Assembly: GCF_900250115.1 (NCBI RefSeq)
Contig: NZ_LT984803.1
Location: 992,001 to 1,056,000, forward strand
Length of the DNA: 64,000 nucleotides
Reading direction: 5' to 3'
DNA from: Cupriavidus taiwanensis
GTDB taxonomy: Bacteria; Pseudomonadota; Gammaproteobacteria; Burkholderiales; Burkholderiaceae
Below the pieces are notes generated by a model. It was not told the origin of the DNA and ran no database searches. It was given only the letters and a program-made list of their open reading frames with translations. Positions 42,394 to 53,745 of this stretch are shown here, in pieces. The position numbers and the translations under genes were made by a program. Every line of letters begins with the position of its first letter. Position 1 is the first letter of the stretch.

Positions 42394-42662
42394 GGTTTCT
42401 CCTTCCTTTTGTGTGGATCCGGGAAATGCCAGGGGCGGGTCGCCAGGGGTGACAGCGGCCATCTTTCACCCTAGTGCCGCGGCGCGCCGGCCTTAATCAT
42501 TGAATGTACGGATTTACATGCATTCGAATCCGGGTTTAAGCGCTTGCTTAATCGGCGCCGGCCTGTGCGCCCGCACCTTCGCGCTTGCCAATCGCGCCAC
42601 GGTGGCGCAAGCCGGTTCCGGCAATGTGCGCCATGCACCGGGATCGGACGCGCTGGCCGGCA

Positions 42663-42679
42663 CGCACCGTCGCAGTGCG
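42663..42679 (+). promoter_or_regulatory. NtrC-like site 1
   Basis: CGCACCGTCGCAGTGCG against TGCACC-N5-GGTGCA: nine of twelve defined positions match. Lies about 112 bases upstream of the -24 box. Confidence 0.5.
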
Positions 42680-42688
42680 CCGTTGCGC

Positions 42689-42705
42689 TGCACGGCGATG
42701 GTGCG
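42689..42705 (+). promoter_or_regulatory. NtrC-like site 2
   Basis: TGCACGGCGATGGTGCG, ten of twelve defined positions of the NtrC consensus. 26 bases from site 1 and about 86 upstream of the -24 element, the usual enhancer distance. Confidence 0.6.
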
Positions 42706-42774
42706 GACGTGCCCGGACGGCGCTGTCCGGCCCCGCGCGCCGCCTGTGGCCGCGGCGCGCGCGCGAAACCGCCG

Positions 42775-42790
42775 TGGCACGCTAGTTGCA
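42775..42790 (+). promoter_or_regulatory. Sigma-54 promoter of the urt-ure cluster
   Basis: TGGCACGCTAGTTGCA: a perfect TGGCAC-N5-TTGCA with invariant GG and GC doublets 10 bases apart. Transcription should begin about 42801, leaving about 46 bases of leader before urtA. Confidence 0.9.
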
Positions 42791-42846
42791 GATGCATCAC
42801 CCCGGGGAGCGTAGTCCCTGACCAACACCATAAACGGGAGCTGCAA

Positions 42847-44103
42847 ATGCAACGACGTGACATGCTGAAGCTGTCGGCGCTAGCCGCCGCGGCGATGATC
42901 GGTACCAGCCCGCTGGCGCTGGCGCAGTCCAAGGAGCCGATCAAGGTCGGCATCCTGCATTCGCTGTCCGGCACCATGGCGATCTCGGAAACGTCGCTGA
43001 AGGACGTGGCCCTGATGACCATCGACGAGATCAACAAGAGCGGCGGCGTGCTCGGGCGCAAGCTCGAGCCGGTGGTGGTGGACCCGGCCTCCAACTGGCC
43101 GCTGTTTGCCGAGAAGGCACGCCAGCTGGTCAGCAAGGACAAGGTCGCGGTGACCTTCGGCTGCTGGACCTCGGTGTCGCGCAAGTCGGTGCTGCCGGTC
43201 TACGAAGAGCTCAACTCGCTGCTGTTCTACCCGGTGCAGTATGAAGGCGAGGAGATGTCGAAGAACGTCTTCTACACCGGCGCGGCGCCCAACCAGCAGG
43301 CCATCCCGGCGGTGGAGTACCTGATGAGCAAGGAGGGCGGCGGCGCCAGGCGCTTCTTCCTGCTCGGCACCGACTATGTCTACCCGCGCACCACCAACAA
43401 GATCCTGCGCGCCTTCCTGAAGAGCAAGGGCGTGGCCGACAAGGACATCGAAGAGGTCTACACCCCGTTCGGCCACAGCGACTACCAGACCATCGTCGCC
43501 AATATCAAGAAGTTCTCGCAGGGCGGCAAGACCGCGGTGATCTCGACCATCAACGGCGATTCCAACGTGCCGTTCTACAAGGAGCTGGGCAACGCCGGGC
43601 TCAAGGCCAAGGACGTGCCGGTGGTGGCGTTCTCGGTCGGCGAAGAAGAGCTGCGCGGCATCGACACCAAGCCGCTGGTGGGCCACCTGGCCGCGTGGAA
43701 CTACTTCATGTCGGTCAAGAACCCCGAGAACGACGCCTTCCGCAAGCAGTGGGCGGCCTGGGTCAAGGCCAACAACCTGCCCGGCGGCGGCAAGCGCGTG
43801 ACCAACGACCCGATGGAAGCCACCTACGTCGGCATCCACATGTGGGCGCAGGCGGTGAAGAAGGCCGGCAGCACGGATACCAACAAGGTGCGCGCGGCCA
43901 TGTATGGCCAGACCTTCAAGGCGCCGGCCGGCTTCACGCTGACCATGGGCGAGAACCACCACCTGTACAAGCCGGTGATGATCGGCGAGGTCAAGGCCGA
44001 CGGCCAGTTCTCGGTGGTGTGGAAGACGCCGAAGGCGGTGCGCGCGCAGCCGTGGAGCCCGTTCATCGCGGGCAATGAAGGGAAGCCGGACAAGGTGATG
44101 TAA
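42847..44103 (+). CDS. urtA: Urea ABC transporter, substrate-binding protein
   Basis: Periplasmic urea receptor, 418 residues. N-terminus MQRRDMLKLSALAAAA is a twin-arginine-type signal, cut near ALAQSKEP. Mature KVGILHSLSGTMAISE and the FGCWTSVSRKSVLPV segment are UrtA-type rather than LivJ-type. The next genes are the matching permeases and ATPases, then urease. Confidence 0.94.
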   Translation: MQRRDMLKLSALAAAAMIGTSPLALAQSKEPIKVGILHSLSGTMAISETSLKDVALMTIDEINKSGGVLGRKLEPVVVDPASNWPLFAEKARQLVSKDKVAVTFGCWTSVSRKSVLPVYEELNSLLFYPVQYEGEEMSKNVFYTGAAPNQQAIPAVEYLMSKEGGGARRFFLLGTDYVYPRTTNKILRAFLKSKGVADKDIEEVYTPFGHSDYQTIVANIKKFSQGGKTAVISTINGDSNVPFYKELGNAGLKAKDVPVVAFSVGEEELRGIDTKPLVGHLAAWNYFMSVKNPENDAFRKQWAAWVKANNLPGGGKRVTNDPMEATYVGIHMWAQAVKKAGSTDTNKVRAAMYGQTFKAPAGFTLTMGENHHLYKPVMIGEVKADGQFSVVWKTPKAVRAQPWSPFIAGNEGKPDKVM

Positions 44104-44130
44104 GCCTCGTTTGCCTGCCACCACGCGGCG

Positions 44131-44157
44131 CCCCTCTCCCGCTGGCGGGAGAGGGGA
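44131..44157. repeat. Palindromic repeat, copy 2
   Basis: CCCTCTCCCGC-TG-GCGGGAGAGGG, followed by GGAGCAAACC, the same flank as in the copy at 53350 read on the other strand. Lies between urtA and urtB, 28 bases after the urtA stop; its stem could shield the urtA mRNA end or reduce downstream expression. Confidence 0.85.
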
Positions 44158-44200
44158 GCAAACCGTTAGCTCGCTTCATTGCTGCCAATCGCAAGCTCCT

Positions 44201-45853
44201 ATGCGCTATCCACTATCCGTTCGAGCCATGCCCTGGCTGCGCGCCCTGCTGGCAGCGCTGCTGCTGGCCTCAGCGCCCTGGGCCACGGCACTGACGCAGG
44301 CCGACCTGAAGCCGCTGGCCGGGGACGACTTCGACGCCAGGACCGCCGCGCTGTCTGCTTTGGCCAAGGCCGCGCCCGCCGAAGCGGGCCCGATCCTGAA
44401 GGCGCTGCAGGATGACGCCCTGCAATACGCAGCGTCGGTCGGCATGGTGCGCCAGGACGGCGACAAGGTGGTCGATGCCATCACCGGCAAGCCGGTCACG
44501 GTCAAGCCGGACGAACTCGAATCCCTGACCCTGAACAACAGCCTGCGCGCGCTGGTCGACAGCGCCGCCAGCAGCCTGCTGCTGCAGTCGCCCGACATCG
44601 CGGTGCGTGCGCAGGCCATCGGCACCTTGCGCGACCAGCCGGAAAGCGCGTCGCTGGCGGCGGTGGAGGCCGCGCGCAAGACCGAGGCGGATGCCGGCCT
44701 GCGCGCCAGCCTGGACGTGATCTGGGCCAACCTGGTGCTGGCGGAGCCCGCGGATGCCGCGGATGCCGCCGCGCGCGAGGCGCGGCTCGACGCCATCCGC
44801 ATCCTGGCACGGGACAGCAACCCGCAGAGCCGCCAGAAACTGGCGCCGCTGGTCGAGCGCGACAGCGCCGGCCGCTACCGTGAGCCCGATGGCAGCGTGC
44901 GCCTGGCCGCGCAGCAGGCGCTGGACACGCTGCAGGGCGAGCAGCGCCGCGCCGAAGTGATCGGCAACCTGTTCGCCGGGCTGAGCCTGGGCAGCGTGCT
45001 GCTGCTGGCCGCGCTGGGCCTGGCCATCACCTATGGCCTGATCGGCGTGATCAACATGGCGCACGGCGAATTCCTGATGATCGGCGCCTATGCCACCTAC
45101 GTGGTGCAGTCGCTGTTCCGCGCCCATGCGCCGGGCGCGCTCGACTGGTACCTGCCGGCGGCGCTGCCGGCATCGTTCCTGGCGGCCGCGGTGGTGGGCT
45201 TCGTGCTGGAGCGGCTGGTGCTGCGCCACCTGTACGGCCGCCCGCTGGAAACGCTGCTGGCCACCTTCGGCGTGAGCCTGCTGCTGATGCAGGCGGTGCG
45301 CACGCTGTTCGGCGCGCAGAACGTGGAAGTGGCCAATCCCGCCTGGATGAGCGGCGGCTTCGAATGGCTGCCCGGGCTGGTGATCCCGTACAACCGCGTG
45401 GTCATCATCCTGTTCGCGCTGGCGGTGGTGGCGGTGGCGTGGGTGGTGCTCAACCGCACGCGGCTGGGCCTGTTCGTGCGCGCCACCACGCAGAACCGCA
45501 CCATGGCGGCGTGCGTGGGCGTGCGCACCTGGCAGGTCGACAGCTACGCCTTTGCCTTTGGTGCCGGCATCGCCGGGCTCGGCGGCTGCGCGCTGTCGCA
45601 GATCGGCAATGTCGGTCCCGACCTGGGCCAGGCCTACATCATCGATTCGTTCATGGTGGTGGTGCTGGGCGGAGTCGGGCAGCTGGCCGGCACCATCGTC
45701 GGCGCGTTCGGGCTGGGCATCCTCAACAAGTTCATCGAGCCCTTCTATGGCGCGGTGCTGGCCAAGATCCTGGTCCTGGTGCTGATCGTGCTGTTTATCC
45801 AGAAGCGGCCGCAGGGACTGTTCGCGCTCAAGGGGCGCAGCGCGGAGGCATGA
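44201..45853 (+). CDS. urtB: Urea ABC transporter, permease UrtB
   Basis: 550 residues: a signal-like hydrophobic stretch (about 10-30), a 230-residue helical periplasmic domain particular to UrtB, then a LivH-type permease with EVIGNLFAGLSLGSVLLLAALGL-like start and INMAHGEFLMIGAY. Starts at 44201 or 44228 (MPWLRALL) are both possible; neither has a good ribosome site. Confidence 0.92.
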   Translation: MRYPLSVRAMPWLRALLAALLLASAPWATALTQADLKPLAGDDFDARTAALSALAKAAPAEAGPILKALQDDALQYAASVGMVRQDGDKVVDAITGKPVTVKPDELESLTLNNSLRALVDSAASSLLLQSPDIAVRAQAIGTLRDQPESASLAAVEAARKTEADAGLRASLDVIWANLVLAEPADAADAAAREARLDAIRILARDSNPQSRQKLAPLVERDSAGRYREPDGSVRLAAQQALDTLQGEQRRAEVIGNLFAGLSLGSVLLLAALGLAITYGLIGVINMAHGEFLMIGAYATYVVQSLFRAHAPGALDWYLPAALPASFLAAAVVGFVLERLVLRHLYGRPLETLLATFGVSLLLMQAVRTLFGAQNVEVANPAWMSGGFEWLPGLVIPYNRVVIILFALAVVAVAWVVLNRTRLGLFVRATTQNRTMAACVGVRTWQVDSYAFAFGAGIAGLGGCALSQIGNVGPDLGQAYIIDSFMVVVLGGVGQLAGTIVGAFGLGILNKFIEPFYGAVLAKILVLVLIVLFIQKRPQGLFALKGRSAEA

Positions 45854-47052
45854 TGCAGCGATTCCAACCAAACACTTCCGCGGCACCGTTCCGGCTGGCC
45901 GTGCCCGAACGCCAGGCGCTGTTCTCGCCGCGCGGCTGGATCGCGCTGGTGGCGCTGACGGTGATCGCCGGCATCGGCGTGCCGGTGTGTGCGCTGCTGC
46001 TGCCGGAGGGCCATCCGCTGCACCTGTCGGCGTATGCGCTGACGCTGGTCGGCAAGATCATGTGCTTCGCGCTGGCGGCGATCGCGCTCGACCTGGTGTG
46101 GGGCTACTGCGGCATCCTCAGCCTCGGCCATGGCCTGTTCTTCGCGCTCGGCGGCTATGCCATGGGCATGTACCTGATGCGTTCGATCGGACGCGAAGGC
46201 GTGTACCAGAGCGAGCTGCCCGACTTCATGGTGTTCCTCGACTGGAAGGAGCTGCCTTGGTTCTGGCACGGCACCGAACACCTCGGCTATGCGCTGCTGC
46301 TGGTGGTGCTGGTGCCGGGCGTGCTGGCGTGGCTGTTCGGCTTCTTCGCCTTCCGCTCGCGCATCAAGGGCGTGTACCTGTCGATCATCACGCAGGCGAT
46401 GACGTATGCGGCGATGCTGCTGTTCTTCCGCAACGAGACCGGCTTCGGCGGCAACAACGGCTTCACCGACTTCAAGCGCATCGCCGGCTTTGCCATCGCC
46501 GCGCCGCAGACCCGCACGGCGCTGTTCGTGCTGACCTTCCTGGCGCTGCTGGCCGGCTTTATTGCCTGCCGCTACATCGTCACCTCCAAGCTCGGCCGCG
46601 TGGTCACGGCGGTGCGCGATGCCGAGATGCGCGTGATGTTCTCGGGCTACAGCCCGCTCGGCTACAAGCTGTTCGTGTGGACCTTCTCGGCGGTGCTGTG
46701 CGGCATCGCCGGCGCGCTGTACGTGCCGCAGGTCGGCATCATCAACCCGGGCGAGATGTCGCCCGGCAACTCGATCGAAATGGCGGTGTGGGTCGCCGTG
46801 GGCGGGCGCGGCACGCTGGTCGGGCCGGTGATCGGTGCGTTCCTGGTCAATGGCGCCAAGACGCTGTTCACCGCGCACTTCGCCGAATACTGGCTGTTCC
46901 TGCTGGGCGCGATGTTCGTGCTGGTGACGCTGTACCTGCCCGATGGCGTGACCGGCCTGTGGCAGCGCTGGCGCGAGCGCCGCGCGCACCCGGCCGCGCA
47001 GGAGGCGGTCGCCACGCCGGCGGTTGCCGGCCGCAGCGGAGGTGAAGCGTGA
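45853..47052 (+). CDS. urtC: Urea ABC transporter, permease UrtC
   Basis: LivM-type permease, 399 residues, about ten membrane helices, conserved LDLVWGYCGILSLGHGLFFALGGYAMG. An ATG at 45850 is adjacent, but GCGGAGG at 45842-45848 suits 45853, whose A is also the last base of the urtB stop. Confidence 0.93.
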   Translation: MQRFQPNTSAAPFRLAVPERQALFSPRGWIALVALTVIAGIGVPVCALLLPEGHPLHLSAYALTLVGKIMCFALAAIALDLVWGYCGILSLGHGLFFALGGYAMGMYLMRSIGREGVYQSELPDFMVFLDWKELPWFWHGTEHLGYALLLVVLVPGVLAWLFGFFAFRSRIKGVYLSIITQAMTYAAMLLFFRNETGFGGNNGFTDFKRIAGFAIAAPQTRTALFVLTFLALLAGFIACRYIVTSKLGRVVTAVRDAEMRVMFSGYSPLGYKLFVWTFSAVLCGIAGALYVPQVGIINPGEMSPGNSIEMAVWVAVGGRGTLVGPVIGAFLVNGAKTLFTAHFAEYWLFLLGAMFVLVTLYLPDGVTGLWQRWRERRAHPAAQEAVATPAVAGRSGGEA

Positions 47053-47897
47053 GCGCCGCACTGGAACACGGCCAGGCCGAGAGCGGCGATGCCACCGGCC
47101 TTGGCCGCATCGTCGAGCCGGGCACCATCGACGTTTCGCACGGCCCGATCCTCTACCTGGAGGACCTCACCGTGCAGTTCGACGGCTTCCGCGCGCTCAA
47201 CCGGCTGAACCTGTCGATCGACCACGGCGAGCTGCGCTGCGTGATCGGCCCCAACGGCGCCGGCAAGACCACCATGATGGATGTGATCACCGGCAAGACC
47301 GGGCCGCGCAACGCCAGCGTCAGCGGGCGCGTGTTCCTCGGCCAGACCATCGACCTGATGCGGATGACCGAGCCGCGCATCGCCCAGGTCGGCATCGGCC
47401 GCAAGTTCCAGAAGCCCACCGTGTTCGAGCAGCACGCGGTGTGGGAGAACCTGGAGCTGGCGATGCAGGCCGACAAGCGCTGGTGGTCGTCGCTGCGCGC
47501 GCGCCTGACCGCGACGGGGCAGCGCCGCATCGAGGAGACGCTGGCGCTGACCGGCCTCGAGGCCGAGGCCTACCGGCCCGCCGGGTTGCTGTCGCACGGG
47601 CAGAAGCAGCGCCTCGAGATCGGCATGCTGCTGATGCAGCAGCCGCAGCTGTTGCTGCTCGACGAGCCGGTTGCCGGCATGACCGATGAAGAGACCATGC
47701 AGCTCGCCAGCCTGCTCAACGGCCTGCGCGGCAGCTGCTCGATGATGGTGGTCGAGCACGACATGGAGTTTGTCGCCGCGCTGGCGGGAGATGCCGGCAA
47801 GGTCACGGTGCTGGCCGAGGGCAGCGTGCTGGCCGAAGGCACGCTCGACAGCGTCAAGCGCGACGAGCGCGTGATCGAATCCTACCTGGGGAGATAG
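47049..47897 (+). CDS. urtD: Urea ABC transporter, ATPase UrtD
   Basis: LivG-type ATPase, 282 residues. Walker A GPNGAGKTT, signature LLSHGQKQRLEIGM, Walker B LLLLDEPVAGM. The first 35 residues are a non-conserved extension. GTG start overlaps the urtC stop (GTGA). Confidence 0.94.
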   Translation: MSAALEHGQAESGDATGLGRIVEPGTIDVSHGPILYLEDLTVQFDGFRALNRLNLSIDHGELRCVIGPNGAGKTTMMDVITGKTGPRNASVSGRVFLGQTIDLMRMTEPRIAQVGIGRKFQKPTVFEQHAVWENLELAMQADKRWWSSLRARLTATGQRRIEETLALTGLEAEAYRPAGLLSHGQKQRLEIGMLLMQQPQLLLLDEPVAGMTDEETMQLASLLNGLRGSCSMMVVEHDMEFVAALAGDAGKVTVLAEGSVLAEGTLDSVKRDERVIESYLGR

Positions 47898-47899
47898 GC

Positions 47900-48592
47900 A
47901 TGCTGCAGGTCCATGGACTGAACCAGTACTACGGCGGCAGCCATATCCTGCGCAACGTCAGCTTCGAGGTGCCGGCGGGCAGGCTGACCACGCTGCTCGG
48001 CCGCAACGGCGTCGGCAAGAGCACGCTGCTGAAATGCCTGATGGGCGTGGTGCCGACGCGCAGCGGCAGCATCCACTGGGACGGCGAGCCGCTGGAGAAG
48101 AGGGCGCCGTACGAGCGCGTCGCGGCCGGGCTGGCCTATGTGCCGCAGGGGCGCGAGATCTTTCCGCGGCTGACGGTCGAGGAGAACCTGCTGATCGGCG
48201 CCGCCAGCCGCGCGCGGCCGGCGGGCGTGCCGGAGCGCATCTACCAGCTGTTCCCGGTGCTGCGCACCATGCGCCTGCGCCGCGGCGGCGACCTGTCCGG
48301 CGGCCAGCAGCAGCAACTGGCGATCGGCCGCGCGCTGATGAGCGAGCCGCAACTGCTGATCCTCGACGAGCCGACCGAAGGCATCCAGCCCTCGATCATC
48401 CAGGACATCGGCCGCGCGTTGCGGCTGCTGGTCGACGAATTCGGCATGACCGTGCTGCTGGTCGAGCAGTACTACGAATTTGCGCGGCACATCGCCGATT
48501 ACTACGTGGTGATGAGCCGCGGCGAAGTGGTGGCGCGCGGCGCCGGCGCCAGCATGGAGCAGGACGGCGTGCGCGAGCTGATCGCCGTGTAG
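47900..48592 (+). CDS. urtE: Urea ABC transporter, ATPase UrtE
   Basis: LivF-type ATPase, 230 residues. Walker [10 protein letters not shown], signature [15 protein letters not shown], Walker [15 protein letters not shown]. Two bases separate it from urtD; GGGGAGA precedes it. Confidence 0.95.
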   Translation: MLQVHGLNQYYGGSHILRNVSFEVPAGRLTTLLGRNGVGKSTLLKCLMGVVPTRSGSIHWDGEPLEKRAPYERVAAGLAYVPQGREIFPRLTVEENLLIGAASRARPAGVPERIYQLFPVLRTMRLRRGGDLSGGQQQQLAIGRALMSEPQLLILDEPTEGIQPSIIQDIGRALRLLVDEFGMTVLLVEQYYEFARHIADYYVVMSRGEVVARGAGASMEQDGVRELIAV

Positions 48593-48618
48593 GGCGCGCG
48601 CAAGTCCATTCGCCCGCC

Positions 48619-49488
48619 ATGCGCCATCCCGATTTTCCTTCGTCCCTCGCCATGCCGGCGGCCTGGCAGGCCACGCTGCAGCTGCGCTTTGCGCCGCGCG
48701 CCGAGCGCACCGTGCTGACCGAGCGCCGCCATCGGGGCCCGCTGCTGGTACAGAAGGCGCTGTACCCGGAAGGTGGCATCTGCCACGCGGTGATCCTGCA
48801 CCCGCCGGCCGGCGTCGCAGGTGGCGACAGACTGGAGATCGACGTGGCGGTGGAGGCCGGCGCGCATGCGGTGCTGGCCACGCCGGGCGCCACCAAGTGG
48901 TACAAGTCGCTCGGCCGCGACGCGGCCCAGCGGGTGCGGCTGGCGGTGGGCGAGGGCGCGCGACTCGACTGGCTGCCGCAGGAGAACATCGTCTTCGACG
49001 AGGCGCGCGCGCGGATTTCCACCGTGCTCGACGTCGCCCCGGGCGGCAGCGCGATCGGCTGGGATGCCGTGGTGCTTGGCCGCCAGGCATCGGGCGAACA
49101 GTGGGCGCGCGGTGCGCTGTGGCTGGATACGCGCATCGGCGCCGGCGAGCGCGCGCTGTGGATCGAACAAGCGCATCTCGAGGCGGCATCGCCGCTGCGC
49201 CATGCAGTGCCAGGCCTGGACGGGTTGAACGTGCTGGGCACGCTGTGGGCCGTTGGCGCAGGCGCCACGCAAGGCCTTGCCGAAACGCTCGCCGAGCGGT
49301 TGCCTTATACGCCGGCGCTGCGCGCCGGCGTGACCTGCCTCGCCGCCAACGGCCAGTCGATGCTGCTGCTGCGTGTGCTGGGCCGGCACATGGAGGCGGT
49401 GCGCCAGGTCATGACCGACAGCTGGCAGGCGCTGCGCGTGCCGCTCCACGGCGTCGCGGCGCGGCCGCTGCGGCTGTGGGCGACCTAG
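48619..49488 (+). CDS. ureD: Urease accessory protein UreD
   Basis: 289 residues, the usual size. Conserved [13 protein letters not shown] and [10 protein letters not shown], [13 protein letters not shown]. UreD binds apo-urease and recruits UreF and UreG for nickel insertion. It begins 26 bases after urtE, so transport and assembly genes are probably co-transcribed. No clear ribosome site. Confidence 0.95.
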   Translation: MRHPDFPSSLAMPAAWQATLQLRFAPRAERTVLTERRHRGPLLVQKALYPEGGICHAVILHPPAGVAGGDRLEIDVAVEAGAHAVLATPGATKWYKSLGRDAAQRVRLAVGEGARLDWLPQENIVFDEARARISTVLDVAPGGSAIGWDAVVLGRQASGEQWARGALWLDTRIGAGERALWIEQAHLEAASPLRHAVPGLDGLNVLGTLWAVGAGATQGLAETLAERLPYTPALRAGVTCLAANGQSMLLLRVLGRHMEAVRQVMTDSWQALRVPLHGVAARPLRLWAT

Positions 49489-49527
49489 CCCGCCACGACG
49501 CAATCGAACACCAGACAGGAACGAGAG

Positions 49528-49830
49528 ATGGAACTGACACCGCGCGAGAAAGACAAGCTGCTGATCTTCACCGCCGCGCTGCTGGCCGAGCGGCGCAAGG
49601 CCCGCGGTCTGAAGCTGAACTATCCGGAAGCGGTGGCGCTGATCACCGCCGCCATCATGGAGGGCGCGCGCGACGGCCACACCGTGGCCGAGCTGATGCA
49701 CGCCGGCACCACCGTGCTGCAGCGCGACGAGGTGATGGAGGGCGTGGCCGAGATGATCCCCGAGATCCAGGTCGAGGCCACTTTCCCGGACGGCACCAAG
49801 CTGGTCACCGTCCACCATCCCATTGTCTGA
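49528..49830 (+). CDS. ureA: Urease subunit gamma
   Basis: 100 residues, begins [21 protein letters not shown] and holds [20 protein letters not shown], both diagnostic. GAACGAGAG upstream. Confidence 0.98.
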   Translation: MELTPREKDKLLIFTAALLAERRKARGLKLNYPEAVALITAAIMEGARDGHTVAELMHAGTTVLQRDEVMEGVAEMIPEIQVEATFPDGTKLVTVHHPIV

Positions 49831-49869
49831 AACGCATTGCTAACCGAAGCCGGCAACCCGGCCAAACCG

Positions 49870-50490
49870 ATGACCGCGATGACCCGTACCGCTTGCCTGC
49901 GCCTTGCCCTGGGCGCTTCCCTGACCGCTGCCGCCGGCGCCGCGCTGGCGCATCCCGGCCACGATGCCGCCACCGTCGGTGCCAGCCTGTGGGCCGGCCT
50001 GGCGCATCCGTTCACCGGCGCCGACCACTTGCTGGCGATGGCGGCGGTGGGGGTATGGAGCGCACTGGTGGCGCGCTCCGCCGCCGATACGCTGCGCCTG
50101 CCGCTGGCCTTCGTGGGCCTGATGCTGGCGGGCGCCGCGCTCGGCCTCTCCGGCATGGCGCTGCCTGCGGTGGAGCCGATGATCGCCGCTTCGCTGCTGG
50201 TGATCGGCTTGCTGCTGGCGCTGCGCGCCAGGCTGCCGGCGTGGGCCGGCACGCTGCTGGTGGGCGGCTTTGCCGTGTTCCATGGCTATGCGCATGGGGC
50301 GGAACTGCCCGCCAGTGCCGGCGCGCTGCCGGCGGTGCTGGCCTATGTGGGCGGGTTTGCCGCGGCCACCATGGCGCTGCACCTGCTGGGCATCGGCGCC
50401 GGCACGCTGCTGCGCCGCCGCGCCGGCTGGCTCGCGCGCGCGGCCGGCGCGGGCGTGGCGCTGTACGGCGCCGGCCTGCTGGTGGCCTGA
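49870..50490 (+). CDS. ureJ: HupE/UreJ family nickel-permease-like protein
   Basis: 206 residues, with a signal-like N-terminus and about six membrane helices. The family motif [18 protein letters not shown] and [10 protein letters not shown] carry histidines thought to handle nickel. Its place between ureA and ureB suggests it supplies nickel for urease. ATG at 49870 or 49879 likely; a TTG at 49837 would give an atypical extension. Confidence 0.85.
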   Translation: MTAMTRTACLRLALGASLTAAAGAALAHPGHDAATVGASLWAGLAHPFTGADHLLAMAAVGVWSALVARSAADTLRLPLAFVGLMLAGAALGLSGMALPAVEPMIAASLLVIGLLLALRARLPAWAGTLLVGGFAVFHGYAHGAELPASAGALPAVLAYVGGFAAATMALHLLGIGAGTLLRRRAGWLARAAGAGVALYGAGLLVA

Positions 50491-50501
50491 GGAGCACCGC
50501 C

Positions 50502-50806
50502 ATGATCCCCGGTGAACTGATGCCCGCCGACGGCGAGATCGCACTCAATGTCGGCCGCGCCACCGTCAGCGTGACGGTGGCCAATACCGGCGACCGGCCG
50601 ATCCAGGTCGGCTCGCACTTCCACTTCTACGAAACCAACGCGGCCCTGGCGTTCGAGCGCGAGGCCGCGCGCGGCTTCCGCCTGAACATCGCCGCGGGCA
50701 CCGCGGTGCGGTTCGAGCCCGGGCAGACCCGCACCGTGGAGCTGGTGGCGCTGGCGGGCGACCGCATCGTCTACGGCTTCAACGGCAAGATCATGGGAGC
50801 GCTGTG

Positions 50807-50807
<1 letters not shown>
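50502..50807 (+). CDS. ureB: Urease subunit beta
   Basis: 101 residues, [16 protein letters not shown] and the [11 protein letters not shown] motif. GGAGC just upstream. Its stop overlaps the ureC start. Confidence 0.98.
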
Positions 50808-52522
<1,715 letters not shown>

Positions 52523-52537
52523 TGGGGCGGAATGGCC

Positions 52538-53128
52538 ATGCTGAAGATCGATAAACGCCTGACCGCGCCGCACGGCATCGCCAGCGTGCTGGTGCGCCGC
52601 GCACTCAAGCTGGTGCTGCCGTTCGCCGACCGCAGCAAGAGCCGCCTGCGCGCGGTTCTCGACAACGGCACCGATGCCGCGCTGTTCCTGCCGCGCGGCA
52701 CGGTCCTGCGCGGCGGCGACCTGCTGGTGGCCGAGGACGGCAGTTTCATCGAAGTCCAGGCCGCCGCCGAGGCCGTGCTGGAAGTGCGAGCACAAGACTC
52801 GCACGCGCTGATGCGCGCGGCCTACCACCTCGGCAACCGCCACACGCCGGTCGAGATCGGGCGCGACTACCTGCGGCTGGAGTATGACGCGGTGCTGGCC
52901 GACATGCTGCGGCGGCTGGGCGTGCAGGCGCAACGCGCCGAGCTGCCGTTCGAGCCGGAGGCGGGCGCTTACGGCGGCGGGCACAAGCATGGGCACGACG
53001 CGACGTTCGCGGAGGACTATGCGGCGGCGCAGGCGGTGTTTCATGAGCATCACGGGCACTCGCACTCGCACTCGCATGGTCATGATGGCGAGCATGTCCA
53101 TGGGGAGCATTGTGGGCATCGGCAGTGA
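52538..53128 (+). CDS. ureE: Urease accessory protein UreE (nickel chaperone)
   Basis: 196 residues. N-terminal UreE domain, then the metal-binding domain with [19 protein letters not shown]. The C-terminal 50 residues are His-rich ([15 protein letters not shown] and more), the usual nickel store. GGGCGGA fits the ATG at 52538; 52532 is also in frame. Confidence 0.95.
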   Translation: MLKIDKRLTAPHGIASVLVRRALKLVLPFADRSKSRLRAVLDNGTDAALFLPRGTVLRGGDLLVAEDGSFIEVQAAAEAVLEVRAQDSHALMRAAYHLGNRHTPVEIGRDYLRLEYDAVLADMLRRLGVQAQRAELPFEPEAGAYGGGHKHGHDATFAEDYAAAQAVFHEHHGHSHSHSHGHDGEHVHGEHCGHRQ

Positions 53129-53250
53129 TGTGTATGGTCGGTGTGGAGGGGAAGGGCGCGAACGATGGCTAGAGGTAACGATTTCAACTCATCCAGACTG
53201 ACGTCTACCGCCAGCGGGCAAACTGCTGGCCGGGACCTTGTAGACGCTCC

Positions 53251-53296
53251 CGGCCCTCACCCCAGCCCTCTCCCGCTCGCGGGAGAGGGAGCCAAC
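53251..53296. repeat. Palindromic repeat, copy 3
   Basis: CCCTCTCCCGC-TC-GCGGGAGAGGG core at 53266-53289, preceded by CCCTCACCCCAG and followed by AGCCAACA. With copy 4 it forms an inverted pair about 50 bases apart. Confidence 0.88.
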
Positions 53297-53343
53297 AGTC
53301 GGCAAGTATCAGGCGCTGTAGTGGTCCAGTCCGGCGCTGCGGG

Positions 53344-53390
53344 TTTGCTCCCCTCTCCCGCTTGCGGGAGAGGGGCAGGGGTGAGGGCGA
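53344..53390. repeat. Palindromic repeat, copy 4 (inverted relative to copy 3)
   Basis: CCCCTCTCCCGC-TT-GCGGGAGAGGGG core at 53350-53375 with GTTTGCTC before it and CAGGGGTGAGGG after it: the reverse complement of the copy 3 layout. The GTGAGGG tail supplies the purine-rich ribosome site for the next gene. Confidence 0.88.
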
Positions 53391-53394
53391 GCGT

Positions 53395-53745
53395 ATGCCG
53401 AAGCCGGCGTTCGCTCGTTTGCTGCGTGCGCACCAGACCAACGCTGAGCAGCGTCTTTGGTATCAACTACGCGACCGCCGCTTCATGGGGTTGAAATTCA
53501 AGCGGCAACACCAGATAGGACCGTTCATCGTCGATTTCGTTTGTATCGACGCCAAGCTTGTGATCGAAGCAGACGGAGGCCAGCATGGCGATGCCCGGGA
53601 CGCGGCTCGCGATGCCTGGTTCCGGCAGCAAGGTTTCCATGTGTTGCGCTTCTGGAATTCCGAGGTGCTGGCGCAGACGGAAGCGGTATTGGAAACAATC
53701 CGTCAGTTTGTGCTGGAGCGGGCCTTTCCTCGGGGCGAACCATGA
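53395..53745 (+). CDS. DUF559 endonuclease-like protein inserted between ureE and ureF
   Basis: 116 residues, with the compact Vsr-like restriction endonuclease fold of the DUF559 family. The likely active-site residues are visible: N-terminal [10 protein letters not shown], the acidic VDF, then IEADGGQH (E-x-D-G), and [12 protein letters not shown] at the end. It starts five bases after the palindromic repeat, and its TGA overlaps the ureF ATG (ATGA). It is not a urease protein, and in most urease clusters ureE and ureF are contiguous, so it is probably an insertion that kept translation coupling. Function in cells is not established for this family. Confidence 0.85.
   Translation: MPKPAFARLLRAHQTNAEQRLWYQLRDRRFMGLKFKRQHQIGPFIVDFVCIDAKLVIEADGGQHGDARDAARDAWFRQQGFHVLRFWNSEVLAQTEAVLETIRQFVLERAFPRGEP

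Larger units (their letters stand above)
42394..42846 (+). other. ggt-urtA divergent control region
   Basis: 453 bases with no gene of its own. The urtA-proximal half holds two NtrC-like sites and a sigma-54 promoter. The ggt-proximal half (42394-42560) has an AT-richer patch near 42494-42550, probably the ggt promoter, but I cannot define its boxes. Confidence 0.65.

Noticed and set aside
40336..42474. 712-codon plus-strand frame opposite ggt.
   Set aside because: Mirror of the ggt codons. ggt has a signal peptide, ribosome site and catalytic motifs; this frame has none.
42847..48592. urtABCDE considered as a branched-chain amino acid (liv) transporter.
   Set aside because: The large N-terminal domain of UrtB, UrtA-type motifs, and direct linkage to urease genes and a sigma-54 promoter favour urea.
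53251..53390. Inverted repeat pair considered as a CRISPR remnant or transposon ends.
   Set aside because: Only two units, palindromic rather than spacer-separated, with no target duplication or transposase; the palindrome also occurs elsewhere singly.
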